Assembly (NCBI GenBank): GCA_934615645.1
Contig: CAKTTR010000001.1
Location: 22,863 to 86,862, forward strand
DNA length: 64,000 bases
Direction: 5' to 3'
From: an uncultured Oscillospiraceae bacterium
GTDB taxonomy: Bacteria; Bacillota; Clostridia; Oscillospirales; Oscillospiraceae
In this document: positions 28,030 to 38,122 of the stretch, piece by piece
How positions within the stretch are numbered: the stretch's first letter is position 1
How the letters are laid out: each line of letters starts with the position of its first letter
Notes under the pieces: generated by a model
What the model was told of the DNA's origin: nothing
What the model saw: the letters and a program-made list of their open reading frames with translations, nothing else
Database searches by the model: none
Position numbers and translations under genes: made by a program

Positions 28030-29274
28030 TTATTCCTTCGCAGAGCCGTTGGGCTTCTGGTAGCGGTCGGCCTTATAGGCACGGCCCCGGGCGTAGGTGC
28101 GCTCGCCGACGGCGGCGTCGCTCTGTTCCTGCGGCGCGGCCTCTGGAGCGGCCCCTGTTTCCTCGGCGTGCTTGCGGGCGTATGCCTTGGCGGCTGCTTC
28201 TGCTTCTTCCTTCTGCCGCTGCTGCAGCTTCTTCTTGCTGGTGTTTTCCACGGCAAGATCGGGGTTCTTTTCCCGGCGCAGTGCGCGTCTCTTCTCTTTT
28301 TCCGCTTCGATCTGGGCCAATTCTGCGGCGCGCTTGCGCTTTTCCTCGTCCTCGGCGTCGTAGATCTTCCGGTAGTGCTTTGTCAGGAAATAGTCCTGGA
28401 TCATGCCGAATACAGCCTGGGCGATCCAGTAAACGGAGATGGCGGCGGGCATGGTGAAGCAGAAGACCAGCGACATGATGGGCATAAACAGCATCATGGA
28501 CTTATTGGTCTGGTTTGCCATGGCGGCAGCTGCGTCATCCCGCTCACCCTGGGCGTTGGTTGCGACCTGGTTGTTCATCTTCTGGCTCAGCAGCATCGAG
28601 AGCATCTGCGTCAGCGCAGCGACGATCGGCAGGACGACCAGGCCGATGGCGGCCCAGTTCAGGTTTTCAATTTTCCAGATCTTCCAGTCCGGCACCTGCC
28701 CCAGGTCGATGCCCAGGAAGTTGAAATTCAGGCTGTGCAGGGTCTTGCCGAGGTCCGGCACCCAGTCTTTGATCTGGTCTGCATATTCGCCGACATGGCT
28801 GGCGGCGATCATCTGATGGTAGTAGTCGTTGGCGTGCTCAAAGAGCGACGGGGCTGCTTTTTTAATGCCCTCCAGAATGAGCGCCGCATTCTCGCTGGAA
28901 ACGTGCATCATATACTGGATGGGCTGACGGATGACCTGGTACAGCGGGATGATCACGATCAGGGGGATCAGAGACCACAGGCAGCCGCCGGTCATCGAAA
29001 CGTTTTCGTCCTTATAGAGCTTTTGGACCGCTTTTTGATAGGATTCTTTGTCGTCGCCGTATTTGAGCTCCAGCAGCTTGACCTGCGGGGAGATACGCGA
29101 CATTTTCATCATGCTCTTTTTGCTCTTGGCGCTGGTAGGATAGAGAATCAGCTTCAGGACCAGGGAGAACAGGATGAGGGCCAGGCCGTAGTTTGCTGTC
29201 CAGTTGTACAGCCACTCCAGCACATAGCCAAATGGGACTTTGATAATATCCCAAAAGCCGAATGCTAGGATCAT
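28030..29274 (-). CDS. yidC: Membrane protein insertase YidC/OxaA
   Basis: Inserts inner-membrane proteins with or without Sec. The 414-residue protein has the Gram-positive YidC layout without a large periplasmic domain: a first membrane segment (WNTANYGLALILFSLVLKL region), the cytosolic loop QVKLLELKYGDDKESYQKAVQKLY, and later segments TGGCLWSLIPLIVIIPLYQ and MPIMSLVFCFTMPAAISVYW. An extended loop of about 80 residues sits between them, and a long Lys/Glu-rich C-terminal tail, common in YidC2-type proteins, contacts ribosomes. GGAGG precedes the ATG. It lies between yidD and jag. Confidence 0.95.
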   Translation of the reverse strand: MILAFGFWDIIKVPFGYVLEWLYNWTANYGLALILFSLVLKLILYPTSAKSKKSMMKMSRISPQVKLLELKYGDDKESYQKAVQKLYKDENVSMTGGCLWSLIPLIVIIPLYQVIRQPIQYMMHVSSENAALILEGIKKAAPSLFEHANDYYHQMIAASHVGEYADQIKDWVPDLGKTLHSLNFNFLGIDLGQVPDWKIWKIENLNWAAIGLVVLPIVAALTQMLSMLLSQKMNNQVATNAQGERDDAAAAMANQTNKSMMLFMPIMSLVFCFTMPAAISVYWIAQAVFGMIQDYFLTKHYRKIYDAEDEEKRKRAAELAQIEAEKEKRRALRREKNPDLAVENTSKKKLQQRQKEEAEAAAKAYARKHAEETGAAPEAAPQEQSDAAVGERTYARGRAYKADRYQKPNGSAKE

Positions 29275-29301
29275 GTTTTTCCTCCGTTGTGTGTGCGCGC
29301 C

Positions 29302-29514
29302 CTAGGGCACTGGATCGAAATAGTCCCCTTTGTAAAAGGGATTGCATCGGATGAGCCGCCGCAATGCCAAACGGCCGCCCTTCCACGCGCCGTATTTTGC
29401 CACTGCCTCGTAGGCATACTGGCTGCAGGTGGGGGAAAAACGGCAGCGGGCGGGAAAGGCCGGGGAAATACAGCGCTGGTAGAATCGGATCAATTTGAGT
29501 AAAACGCGCTTCAC
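29302..29514 (-). CDS. yidD: Membrane protein insertion efficiency factor YidD
   Basis: Small 70-residue protein with the YidD signature: [27 protein letters not shown] with its conserved cysteines, [15 protein letters not shown]. The start is GTG at 29512-29514, overlapping the rnpA stop (GTGA), which fixes it and gives translational coupling. YidD helps YidC-dependent insertion; gene order rpmH-rnpA-yidD-yidC is the usual one. Confidence 0.94.
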   Translation of the reverse strand: MKRVLLKLIRFYQRCISPAFPARCRFSPTCSQYAYEAVAKYGAWKGGRLALRRLIRCNPFYKGDYFDPVP

Positions 29515-29864
29515 CCTTCTTCGTCCTTTCCGACAAGGATTCCCAGACGCTTGGCTGCTCCCAGGTACGCCGATTGCAGTGCGCCGAAGTCCGCCGTCAC
29601 GGCGCGGCTTCTGGCGACGACGACGATGTCGTAGCCGGGGCGGAAGCGGCTCTCATTGAGCCGGTAGACCTCCCGCAGGCGGCGGCGTGCCCGATTGCGC
29701 ACAACGGCCTTGCCCAGCTTTTTGCCGACGGTGATCCCAACGCGGTTTTCCTGCAGATGGTTGGGCTGGCAGTAGAGCACCAGGTAACGGTTCACGGCGG
29801 AATCGCCGCGGTTATAGAGCTTCCGGAAGACATGATTCAGTTTCAAAGATCTGGAGAAGCGCAT
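29511..29864 (-). CDS. rnpA: Ribonuclease P protein component
   Basis: Protein cofactor of RNase P, which matures tRNA 5' ends. The 117-residue protein carries the RNR signature ([14 protein letters not shown]) and the N-terminal [24 protein letters not shown] five bases before ATG at 29862-29864 fixes the start; the frame extends 25 codons upstream without support. The RNA component rnpB was not found in the window. Confidence 0.95.
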   Translation of the reverse strand: MRFSRSLKLNHVFRKLYNRGDSAVNRYLVLYCQPNHLQENRVGITVGKKLGKAVVRNRARRRLREVYRLNESRFRPGYDIVVVARSRAVTADFGALQSAYLGAAKRLGILVGKDEEG

Positions 29865-29999
29865 AATAACCTCCCGCAGCCCGGCAAACGCACTGCCGTG
29901 CCGACGCGCCGGAAAAGCAATGGGCGAATAGATATACATCTACTCGCCCTTAACATCTCATTAGCATCTGGATTGAGCATTGTTTTGCGGCCAGGGCTT

Positions 30000-30134
30000 T
30001 TAAGCAGACAACTTGGCTCTGCCCTTGGCACGACGGCGTGCAAGAACTTTCCGGCCGTTGGCAGTTGCCATTCTCTTTCTGAACCCATGCACTTTGGATC
30101 TGTGGCGCTTCTTGGGCTGATAGGTACGCAGCAT
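30000..30134 (-). CDS. rpmH: 50S ribosomal protein L34
   Basis: The 44-residue protein starts [22 protein letters not shown], the universal L34 sequence, and ends [15 protein letters not shown] lies 6-7 bases before ATG at 30132-30134. A consensus promoter lies about 100 bases upstream. In most bacteria dnaA and oriC lie just beyond rpmH on the far side; here a divergent lar operon occupies that place. Confidence 0.97.
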   Translation of the reverse strand: MLRTYQPKKRHRSKVHGFRKRMATANGRKVLARRRAKGRAKLSA

Positions 30135-30229
30135 TGTATACACCTCCTGAAAAAATATGCTCAACAGCTGTCTCCAGCCGCAGCGAGTCCCGTAAAATAC
30201 CCCTCGTAGGATGGGGTCATACAATCAGT

Positions 30230-30258
30230 ATTATAACGGCTGTTTGCGGTTTGGTCAA
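30230..30258 (-). promoter_or_regulatory. Promoter of the rpmH-rnpA-yidD-yidC-jag cluster
   Basis: Minus strand TTGACC (30253-30258), 17-base spacer, TATAAT (30230-30235). It leaves a leader of about 90 nt before rpmH. Confidence 0.8.
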
Positions 30259-30360
30259 TCATTTTTTTAAGAAATACGAATTTTTCGCCGGATTTTTCGG
30301 AAACCACAAAATCTGGGGCTGCGCCTGCTAGATATTGGGGAGCCCGGCGGCCCGGTCGAC

Positions 30361-30388
30361 TTGACAGACCCGGGTTTTATGATAAAAT
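30361..30388 (+). promoter_or_regulatory. Promoter of the lar operon
   Basis: TTGACA (30361-30366), 16-base spacer, TAAAAT (30383-30388), 33 bases before larE. Confidence 0.7.
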
Positions 30389-30421
30389 CAGCGTAACAGA
30401 GGCGGAAAGGTGGGGCTTGAG

Positions 30422-31171
30422 ATGACACTGCAGGAATATTTTAACGCAAATCCAAAGGGCGCGCTGGCCCTGTCCGGCGGGGTGGATTCGGCGTATCTGC
30501 TCCACTGCGCCCAGGCGGCGGGGGCGCAGGTGCAGCCCTATTTTGTCGCGACCCAGTTTCAGCCGGCCTTTGAGCGGCGGGACGCGGCGCAGCTGTGCTT
30601 CGGCCTGGGGCTGCCGCTGAAGGTTTTGGCGCTGGATGTTCTGGCGGATGCCCAGGTGCGGCGCAATCCGCCGGACCGCTGCTATTACTGCAAGCGGAAC
30701 ATATTCTCTGCCATTGCCGCCGCCGCGGCGCAGGACGGCTACCGCCTGCTCTGGGATGGGACGAATGCCTCGGACGACGGGGCGGACCGCCCTGGGATGC
30801 GGGCGCTGCAGGAGCTGCAGGTCCAGTCGCCGCTGCGGCTGTGCGGGCTGACAAAGGCGCAGATCCGCGCTGGGGCAAAGGCGGCGGGCCTGCCGGTCTG
30901 GGACAAGCCAGCCTATGCCTGCCTGGCCACCCGGGTCCAGCCCGGCACGACGATCACGGCGGCGAACCTTGCGCGGATCGAGCGGGCGGAGCAGGCGCTG
31001 TTTTGCCTGGGCTTTCGGGATTTTCGCGTCCGCCAGCGGGGAGATACGGCGCTGCTGCAGCTGCCGCAGGCGCAGCTGCCCCGGGCGCTGGCGCAGCGCA
31101 GGGAGATCCTGCAGGCGCTGCGTGCGGAGTTTTCGGCGGCAGTCCTGGATCTGGAGGCGAGAGACGAATGA
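30422..31171 (+). CDS. larE: ATP-dependent sacrificial sulfur transferase LarE
   Basis: Transfers sulfur to the pyridinium dicarboxylate precursor of the nickel-pincer nucleotide (NPN) cofactor. The 249-residue protein has the PP-loop LALSGGVDSAYLL near residue 15, the PPDRCYYCKRN segment with conserved cysteines (about 80-90), and DKPAYACLATRV. In the sacrificial type the sulfur comes from one cysteine; the C-Y-Y-C pair plus the later ACLA cysteine resembles the three-cysteine pattern proposed for [4Fe-4S]-using LarE, so the mechanism is undecided. ATG at 30422 has AGGTGG upstream; a GTG at 30410 is the alternative. Confidence 0.9.
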   Translation: MTLQEYFNANPKGALALSGGVDSAYLLHCAQAAGAQVQPYFVATQFQPAFERRDAAQLCFGLGLPLKVLALDVLADAQVRRNPPDRCYYCKRNIFSAIAAAAAQDGYRLLWDGTNASDDGADRPGMRALQELQVQSPLRLCGLTKAQIRAGAKAAGLPVWDKPAYACLATRVQPGTTITAANLARIERAEQALFCLGFRDFRVRQRGDTALLQLPQAQLPRALAQRREILQALRAEFSAAVLDLEARDE

Positions 31172-31926
31172 ATGAAAAAGCATTGGCAGCGCTGCTGACG
31201 CAGGTGCAGCGGGGCGAGATCTCGCCGCAGGACGCGGCGCTGCAGCTGAAAATGGCCCCGTTTGAGGACCTGGGCTTTGCGAAGATCGACTGCCACCGGG
31301 GCCTGCGCCAGGGCGCGGCAGAGGTCATCTACGGCGCGGGGAAGACGCCGGAGCAGATCGCGCGCATCGCCGCCGCCCTCCGGGACGGGGGGCAGGAGAC
31401 GGTGCTCATCACGCGGATGAGCCAGGAAGCGGCAGATCATGTGGCGGCGCAGCTGCCGCTTACGTACCATGCCGCGGGCCGGGTCGGGGTGATCGGCCCG
31501 GTGCCGGAGCCGGATGGGCTGGGGACGGTCGTCGTCGCCACCGGCGGCACCAGTGATATCCCGGTCGCCGAGGAGGCGGCGCTGACCGCTGAGGTCTTGG
31601 GCAGCCGCGTGCTGCGGCTGTATGATGTCGGCGTGGCCGGGGTCCACCGGCTGCTGGCGCATTTAGAGGATCTGATGCAGGCCAGTGTTGTTATCGCCAT
31701 CGCTGGAATGGAGGGCGCGCTGGCCAGTGTGATCGGCGGTCTGGTGGACTGCCCGGTCATCGCCGTGCCCACAAGCGTGGGCTATGGTGCGGCCTTCGGC
31801 GGGCTGGCGGCGCTGCTGTCGATGCTCAATTCCTGCGCCAGCGGTGTCAGCGTCGTGAATATCGACAATGGTTTTGGCGCGGGCTTTTTGGCGGACCGGA
31901 TCAATCATATGGGGGTGCGGCCATGA
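31168..31926 (+). CDS. larB: Pyridinium-3,5-biscarboxylate mononucleotide synthase LarB
   Basis: Carboxylates nicotinic acid adenine dinucleotide, the first NPN step. The 252-residue protein is AIR-carboxylase (PurE)-like: ATGGTSDIPVAEEAALTAE, YDVGVAGVHRLL, and the C-terminal GMEGALASVIGGLVDCPVIAVPTSVGYGAAFGG, all typical of LarB. The ATG overlaps the larE stop by four bases. Normal length. Confidence 0.96.
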   Translation: MNEKALAALLTQVQRGEISPQDAALQLKMAPFEDLGFAKIDCHRGLRQGAAEVIYGAGKTPEQIARIAAALRDGGQETVLITRMSQEAADHVAAQLPLTYHAAGRVGVIGPVPEPDGLGTVVVATGGTSDIPVAEEAALTAEVLGSRVLRLYDVGVAGVHRLLAHLEDLMQASVVIAIAGMEGALASVIGGLVDCPVIAVPTSVGYGAAFGGLAALLSMLNSCASGVSVVNIDNGFGAGFLADRINHMGVRP

Positions 31927-32399
31927 ATGCGTATTATGCCCGGCCCGGCACGCCGGAGACAGAAACAATCTGCGAGCTTGCCTGCAATCTTGACGATATG
32001 ACGCCGGAGGAGATTGGCTTTGCATCGGCGCAGTTGCTGGATGCCGGGGCACTGGACTGCTATACCATCGCCATCGGTATGAAAAAGAACCGCCCCGGCG
32101 TGATGCTCTGCTGCCTCTGCCGGGAGGGAGAGGAGGACAGCTTTGCTGCCCTGCTGTTTGCCCACACGACGACCCTCGGTGTGCGGGTGCAGCCGGTGCA
32201 GCGGCGGGTGCTGCCCCGCAGAGCGGCGACGGTGCAGACGCCGCTGGGCCCTGTCCGCTGCAAGTGGGCAGGCGGGCGTTGCAAGGCGGAGTATGACGAC
32301 CTGGTGCGCATCGCCCAGCAGACTGGGCGGAGCCTGCACGAGGTCCGGCAGGAGATCGCTGCCAGCCTGGCGGCTGCCGGAGAAGAGGAGACACGATGA
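31923..32399 (+). CDS. larC2: Nickel insertion protein LarC, C-terminal half (LarC2) as a separate gene
   Basis: The 158-residue protein corresponds to the C-terminal domain of LarC: ICELACNLDDMTPEEIGFASAQLLDAGALD, then IGMKKNRPGVMLCCLC and RAATVQTPLGPVRCK. It helps insert nickel into the pincer nucleotide by CTP-dependent cyclometallation. It has its own ATG overlapping the larB stop (ATGA) and lies upstream of the N-terminal half, the reverse of the order known from Lactobacillus, where larC1-larC2 are joined by a programmed frameshift. The reversal excludes frameshift fusion here. Confidence 0.88.
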   Translation: MNAYYARPGTPETETICELACNLDDMTPEEIGFASAQLLDAGALDCYTIAIGMKKNRPGVMLCCLCREGEEDSFAALLFAHTTTLGVRVQPVQRRVLPRRAATVQTPLGPVRCKWAGGRCKAEYDDLVRIAQQTGRSLHEVRQEIAASLAAAGEEETR

Positions 32400-33196
32400 G
32401 GACGGGGAAAACACTCTATTTTGACTGCGCCATGGGCGCAGCGGGGGATATGCTGCTGGGGGCGCTGTTTGCGCTGGCCCCGGCGCAGGATGCGTTTTTG
32501 CAGGCGTTTGCCGCCCTGGAGCTGCCGGGGGTCGCGCTCACGGTCCAGCCGGTCACGCAGGGAGAGACCCGCGGTGTACAGATGGAGCTGACAGTTGGCG
32601 GCGTGACCGAGTCGGCGGCGCAGCTGCCTGGCGCTGCGCTGCAGCACCAGCACGGTCATCACCACCATCACCACGACCATCGGAGCCTACCGGATGTGGA
32701 AGCGATTCTGGCGGGGCTGCCGGTCTCTGCTTGGGTGGCGGAGCAGGCCCGGGCGGTCTATGGCCGCATTGCGGCGGCGGAGGCCGCGGCCCATGGGGTG
32801 CCGGTGCGGCAGGTACATTTTCACGAGGTCGGCGCGCTGGACGCCATAGGAGACGTCGTCGGCTGCTGTATGCTGCTGGAGCAGCTGGCCCCGGCGTATA
32901 TCTGTGCCTCGCCCGTCAGCACGGGCCGGGGGACGGTGCGCTGCGCCCATGGCGAGCTGCCGGTTCCGGCGCCGGCCACTGCATTTCTGCTGCAGGGGAT
33001 CCCGACGCAGCCTGGCCCGGCGGCGGTCACCGGGGAGCTGTGTACGCCGACCGGCGCGGCGCTGCTGGCCCAGTTTACCGCGTCCTTCGGGCCCCGGCCT
33101 GCCTTGGCGGAGGCTGCTTGCGGCTGCGGCTTTGGCACGAAGCGATTCCCCCTGCCCAACTGTGTACGGGCCTGGCTGGGGCACGCGCCACGTTAG
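32396..33196 (+). CDS. larC1: Nickel insertion protein LarC, N-terminal half (LarC1), with His-rich metal-binding loop
   Basis: The 266-residue protein is the N-terminal LarC domain: LYFDCAMGAAGDMLLGAL at the start, VHFHEVGALDAIGDVVG, ASPVSTGRGTVRCAHGELPVPAPAT and TGELCTPTGAALL. A histidine-rich stretch (about residues 83-95, with six consecutive His) probably binds or stores nickel. Its ATG overlaps the larC2 stop by four bases. No LarA lactate racemase lies in the window, so the target enzyme is elsewhere or is another NPN-dependent LarA homologue. Confidence 0.9.
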   Translation: MRTGKTLYFDCAMGAAGDMLLGALFALAPAQDAFLQAFAALELPGVALTVQPVTQGETRGVQMELTVGGVTESAAQLPGAALQHQHGHHHHHHDHRSLPDVEAILAGLPVSAWVAEQARAVYGRIAAAEAAAHGVPVRQVHFHEVGALDAIGDVVGCCMLLEQLAPAYICASPVSTGRGTVRCAHGELPVPAPATAFLLQGIPTQPGPAAVTGELCTPTGAALLAQFTASFGPRPALAEAACGCGFGTKRFPLPNCVRAWLGHAPR

Positions 33197-33206
33197 AGGA
33201 AGAGGA

Positions 33207-33261
33207 CACAAAGAGACCGAGCTTGCGCAGCTATGAACCGCGTAGGCTCGGTCCCTTTGTG
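33207..33261. terminator. Hairpin between larC1 and the SLOG gene
   Basis: CACAAAGAGACCGAGC (33207-33222) pairs, with one mismatch, with GCTCGGTCCCTTTGTG (33246-33261) around a 23-base loop. It lies between convergent genes and probably stops both, although the T tract is weak. Confidence 0.6.
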
Positions 33262-33263
33262 CA

Positions 33264-33764
33264 TCAGCGGCTGGTAGTGTCAGGGGGGTCTGCGATATTC
33301 AAGACAGTAAGCCCAGCCCGTTTTGCACAGGCGACCGTGTATGCGGTGCCGCCGGTGCGGGAAGTCAGATAACACAGGCAGCAGCTGCTGTGGGCGACGA
33401 GGTGGCGGTTTCGCTTTTGCATACAGCCGGGCTCATAACACTGGGCTGTGTAGACCAGCTTATCGGCTTGCCGCTTGATCCAGAGATAGATAAATTTATC
33501 CCGGAGCGGCCAGCCCCTGGCCTGGTCCCGGCAGGGCAGGACGAGAATCAGATGGATTGCCGGATAGGACGCTCGCAGTCGGAGAATGCACTGCGCCGCT
33601 AGCGTATCAAAGCCCCGGGCGCCGCCAATGCCAAAGTAGCGATACCCTTGATCGATGCGCTGTCGCAGCGCTGCATCCAGACGGTCCGCAATCTGCGCTG
33701 CCTCGTCTGGCGGCAGCGTCCGGTGCCCGGTCAGGCAGCAGGTTTTGCTTCGTAATTCCTCCAA
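33264..33764 (-). CDS. SLOG-family protein (YpsA/DUF1273-like)
   Basis: The 166-residue protein begins CCLTGHRTLP and has GYRYFGIGGARGFDTLAAQCIL and LPCRDQARGWP, the YpsA/DUF1273 pattern of the SLOG (SMF/DprA-LOG) nucleotide-binding superfamily; SRTGGTAYTVACAKRAG near the end is the second ligand-binding loop. TTG at 33762-33764 is preferred because AAGGAG lies 8 bases upstream; a GTG at 33771-33773 directly abuts the RBS. It is divergent from an XRE regulator over an AT-rich, repeat-bearing region. SLOG proteins are thought to sense or process nucleotide-derived ligands; the role here is unknown. Confidence 0.8.
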   Translation of the reverse strand: MEELRSKTCCLTGHRTLPPDEAAQIADRLDAALRQRIDQGYRYFGIGGARGFDTLAAQCILRLRASYPAIHLILVLPCRDQARGWPLRDKFIYLWIKRQADKLVYTAQCYEPGCMQKRNRHLVAHSSCCLCYLTSRTGGTAYTVACAKRAGLTVLNIADPPDTTSR

Positions 33765-33781
33765 TCGGATCACTCCTTAAA

Positions 33782-33883
33782 ATACTATAAGCATTAAAAA
33801 ATCTAAAACTATACTTATAGTATATATTCTATCTGAAATAATATCAATAGTCTATTTATTTGATTTTCTGATATTTATAGACT
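33782..33883. promoter_or_regulatory. AT-rich divergent control region with two inverted repeats
   Basis: A 10-bp perfect inverted repeat ATACTATAAG (33782-33791) / CTTATAGTAT (33814-33823) and a second AGTCTA (33849-33854) / TAGACT (33878-33883) lie between the divergent SLOG and XRE genes. They are likely operators, perhaps for the XRE protein itself. This stretch is strikingly AT-rich for this genome. Confidence 0.55.
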
Positions 33884-33914
33884 GTATTAGGAGACAGATA
33901 GGAGGAGAAACCCA

Positions 33915-34259
33915 ATGAGCGAAATCACGAAATGGGTCGGGCAAAGAATTCGGAACTATCGCGTGCGCAGCAAGCTCAGCCAGGAGCAATTGGCCGAACG
34001 CTCCGGCTGCCATCCGACTTACATCGGTCAGGTGGAGCGGGGCGAAAAGAACGCAACGCTGGATAGCATCGCTAAGATCGCCGCAGCCCTGGACGTACCC
34101 CTATCCCAGCTGTTTGAAAAGCTGGAAGATGTCAGGCCGCAGCAGGAGGGAGAAAATATCCCGCTGGCGTGTTACGAAATTCTTTCCTCAAAATCCAAAA
34201 TGGAGCAGGTACAGCTGTTCCGAGTCCTGTTGGCAGTCGAAGAATACAAAAGGATGTGA
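33915..34259 (+). CDS. XRE-family helix-turn-helix regulator
   Basis: The 114-residue protein has one N-terminal HTH_3 domain (about residues 8-65: VGQRIRNYRVRSKLSQEQLAERSG, TYIGQVERGEKNATLDSIAKIAAALDVPLSQLF) and a short C-terminal tail probably for dimerisation. AGGAGGAG precedes the ATG. The divergent SLOG gene and the repeats between them suggest a small regulatory unit. The target is otherwise unknown. Confidence 0.88.
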   Translation: MSEITKWVGQRIRNYRVRSKLSQEQLAERSGCHPTYIGQVERGEKNATLDSIAKIAAALDVPLSQLFEKLEDVRPQQEGENIPLACYEILSSKSKMEQVQLFRVLLAVEEYKRM

Positions 34260-34263
34260 AAAA

Positions 34264-34298
34264 GCGCCGGGGCGTGCCCCAGCGCATTTTCTGTTTTT
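34264..34298 (+). terminator. Terminator of the XRE gene
   Basis: GCGCCGGGGC / GCCCCAGCGC stem (one mismatch pair) with GT loop, followed by ATTTTCTGTTTTT. Confidence 0.85.
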
Positions 34299-34304
34299 GG
34301 CATG

Positions 34305-34943
34305 TTATTCTGCAAAGCAGGTCTCCGGGTTGAGCTGTGCTGCACCCTGGGAGACTTCAAAGTGCAGGTGCGGCTCGCTGGCAAGCTCCAGCTTCGCCGT
34401 CGCACCGACGGCACCGATCTGGCTGCCCGCCTGGACCTGGTCGCCGACGGCCACAGGAATTTCCGCGGCCAGATTGCAATAGCGGGTGGTGTAGCCGCCG
34501 TCGTGGGTGAGCTCTACCGTCCAGCCCAGGAAATCGTCCTCCGCCACAGCGCTGACGGTCCCGTCTGCGGCGGCGCAGACAGCGTCGCCGACGCTGGCGG
34601 TCAGGTCAACGCCCGGATGGACCCGCCAGTCTTTCGTTGTGGCGTTATAGGCCAGGCGGTCCGTGGCAAAGCTCTGGACGACGGCGCCGTCCACCGGTTT
34701 TTCCAGCTTGGGCGGCGCAGTGTCCGGCGACGGAGACGCCGCATCTTTGCCGGTCTCCTCCTGCGCCGGGGTATCCGGCGTTTGCAGGGCGGCGGTGGGC
34801 GCGGCGTCGGCGTCCGGCGCAGCGCTTTGGTTGAAATAAAGATAGCCCGAGATCCCGACTGCTGCGATGCAGAGGACAAGGACTATGTAGTAGCCCTTAT
34901 CCCGCATCCAGCCTTTGAAGCCGGTGTGTTTGTTGTTTTGCAT
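34305..34943 (-). CDS. spoIIQ: M23-family peptidase-like protein, probable SpoIIQ (forespore engulfment)
   Basis: The 212-residue protein has one N-terminal membrane anchor (about residues 18-36), a Pro/Ala/Asp-rich linker and a LytM/M23 domain. In the forespore membrane SpoIIQ pairs with SpoIIIAH across the septum during engulfment. Unlike Bacillus SpoIIQ, which has lost the catalytic site, this one keeps HPGVD (first zinc ligands, about residue 108) and HLHFEV (about 193), as clostridial SpoIIQ does. The upstream forespore-type promoter (CATACTA) supports the sporulation role. The alternative is a generic M23 peptidase. Confidence 0.8.
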   Translation of the reverse strand: MQNNKHTGFKGWMRDKGYYIVLVLCIAAVGISGYLYFNQSAAPDADAAPTAALQTPDTPAQEETGKDAASPSPDTAPPKLEKPVDGAVVQSFATDRLAYNATTKDWRVHPGVDLTASVGDAVCAAADGTVSAVAEDDFLGWTVELTHDGGYTTRYCNLAAEIPVAVGDQVQAGSQIGAVGATAKLELASEPHLHFEVSQGAAQLNPETCFAE

Positions 34944-34963
34944 GTCTTATGCACCTCCGCCCA

Positions 34964-34993
34964 TAGTATGGGCGGATTTTTTGGGCTCTAAAC
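34964..34993 (-). promoter_or_regulatory. Sigma-F/G-type promoter of spoIIQ
   Basis: Minus strand -10 CATACTA (34964-34970) with an 18-base spacer from GTTTA (34989-34993). The -10 sits inside a 19-bp perfect palindrome (34958-34976, CCGCCCATA-G-TATGGGCGG), directly followed by the AGGTG ribosome-binding site, so the leader is very short. Confidence 0.65.
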
Positions 34994-35013
34994 GGCAAGA
35001 CAGGAATTTTTTT

Positions 35014-35060
35014 ACAGAAAAAAGCGGCGTGCCCTGCATGATTTACAGGGCACGCCGTGT
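35014..35060 (-). terminator. Terminator of the purA-purB operon
   Basis: Minus strand CGGCGTGCCCTG / CAGGGCACGCCG perfect stem followed by a T tract; 19 bases after the purB stop. Confidence 0.9.
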
Positions 35061-35078
35061 TGAAAGTGTTAGAGAATG

Positions 35079-38122
<3,044 letters not shown>

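Noticed and set aside
30135..30360. Replication origin next to rpmH
   Set aside because: No DnaA boxes or AT-rich repeat array; only the rpmH promoter is seen.
32640..32690. His-rich run in LarC1 as a cloning tag or sequence artefact
   Set aside because: It lies inside a coding frame with mixed His codons and His-rich loops are common in nickel chaperones.
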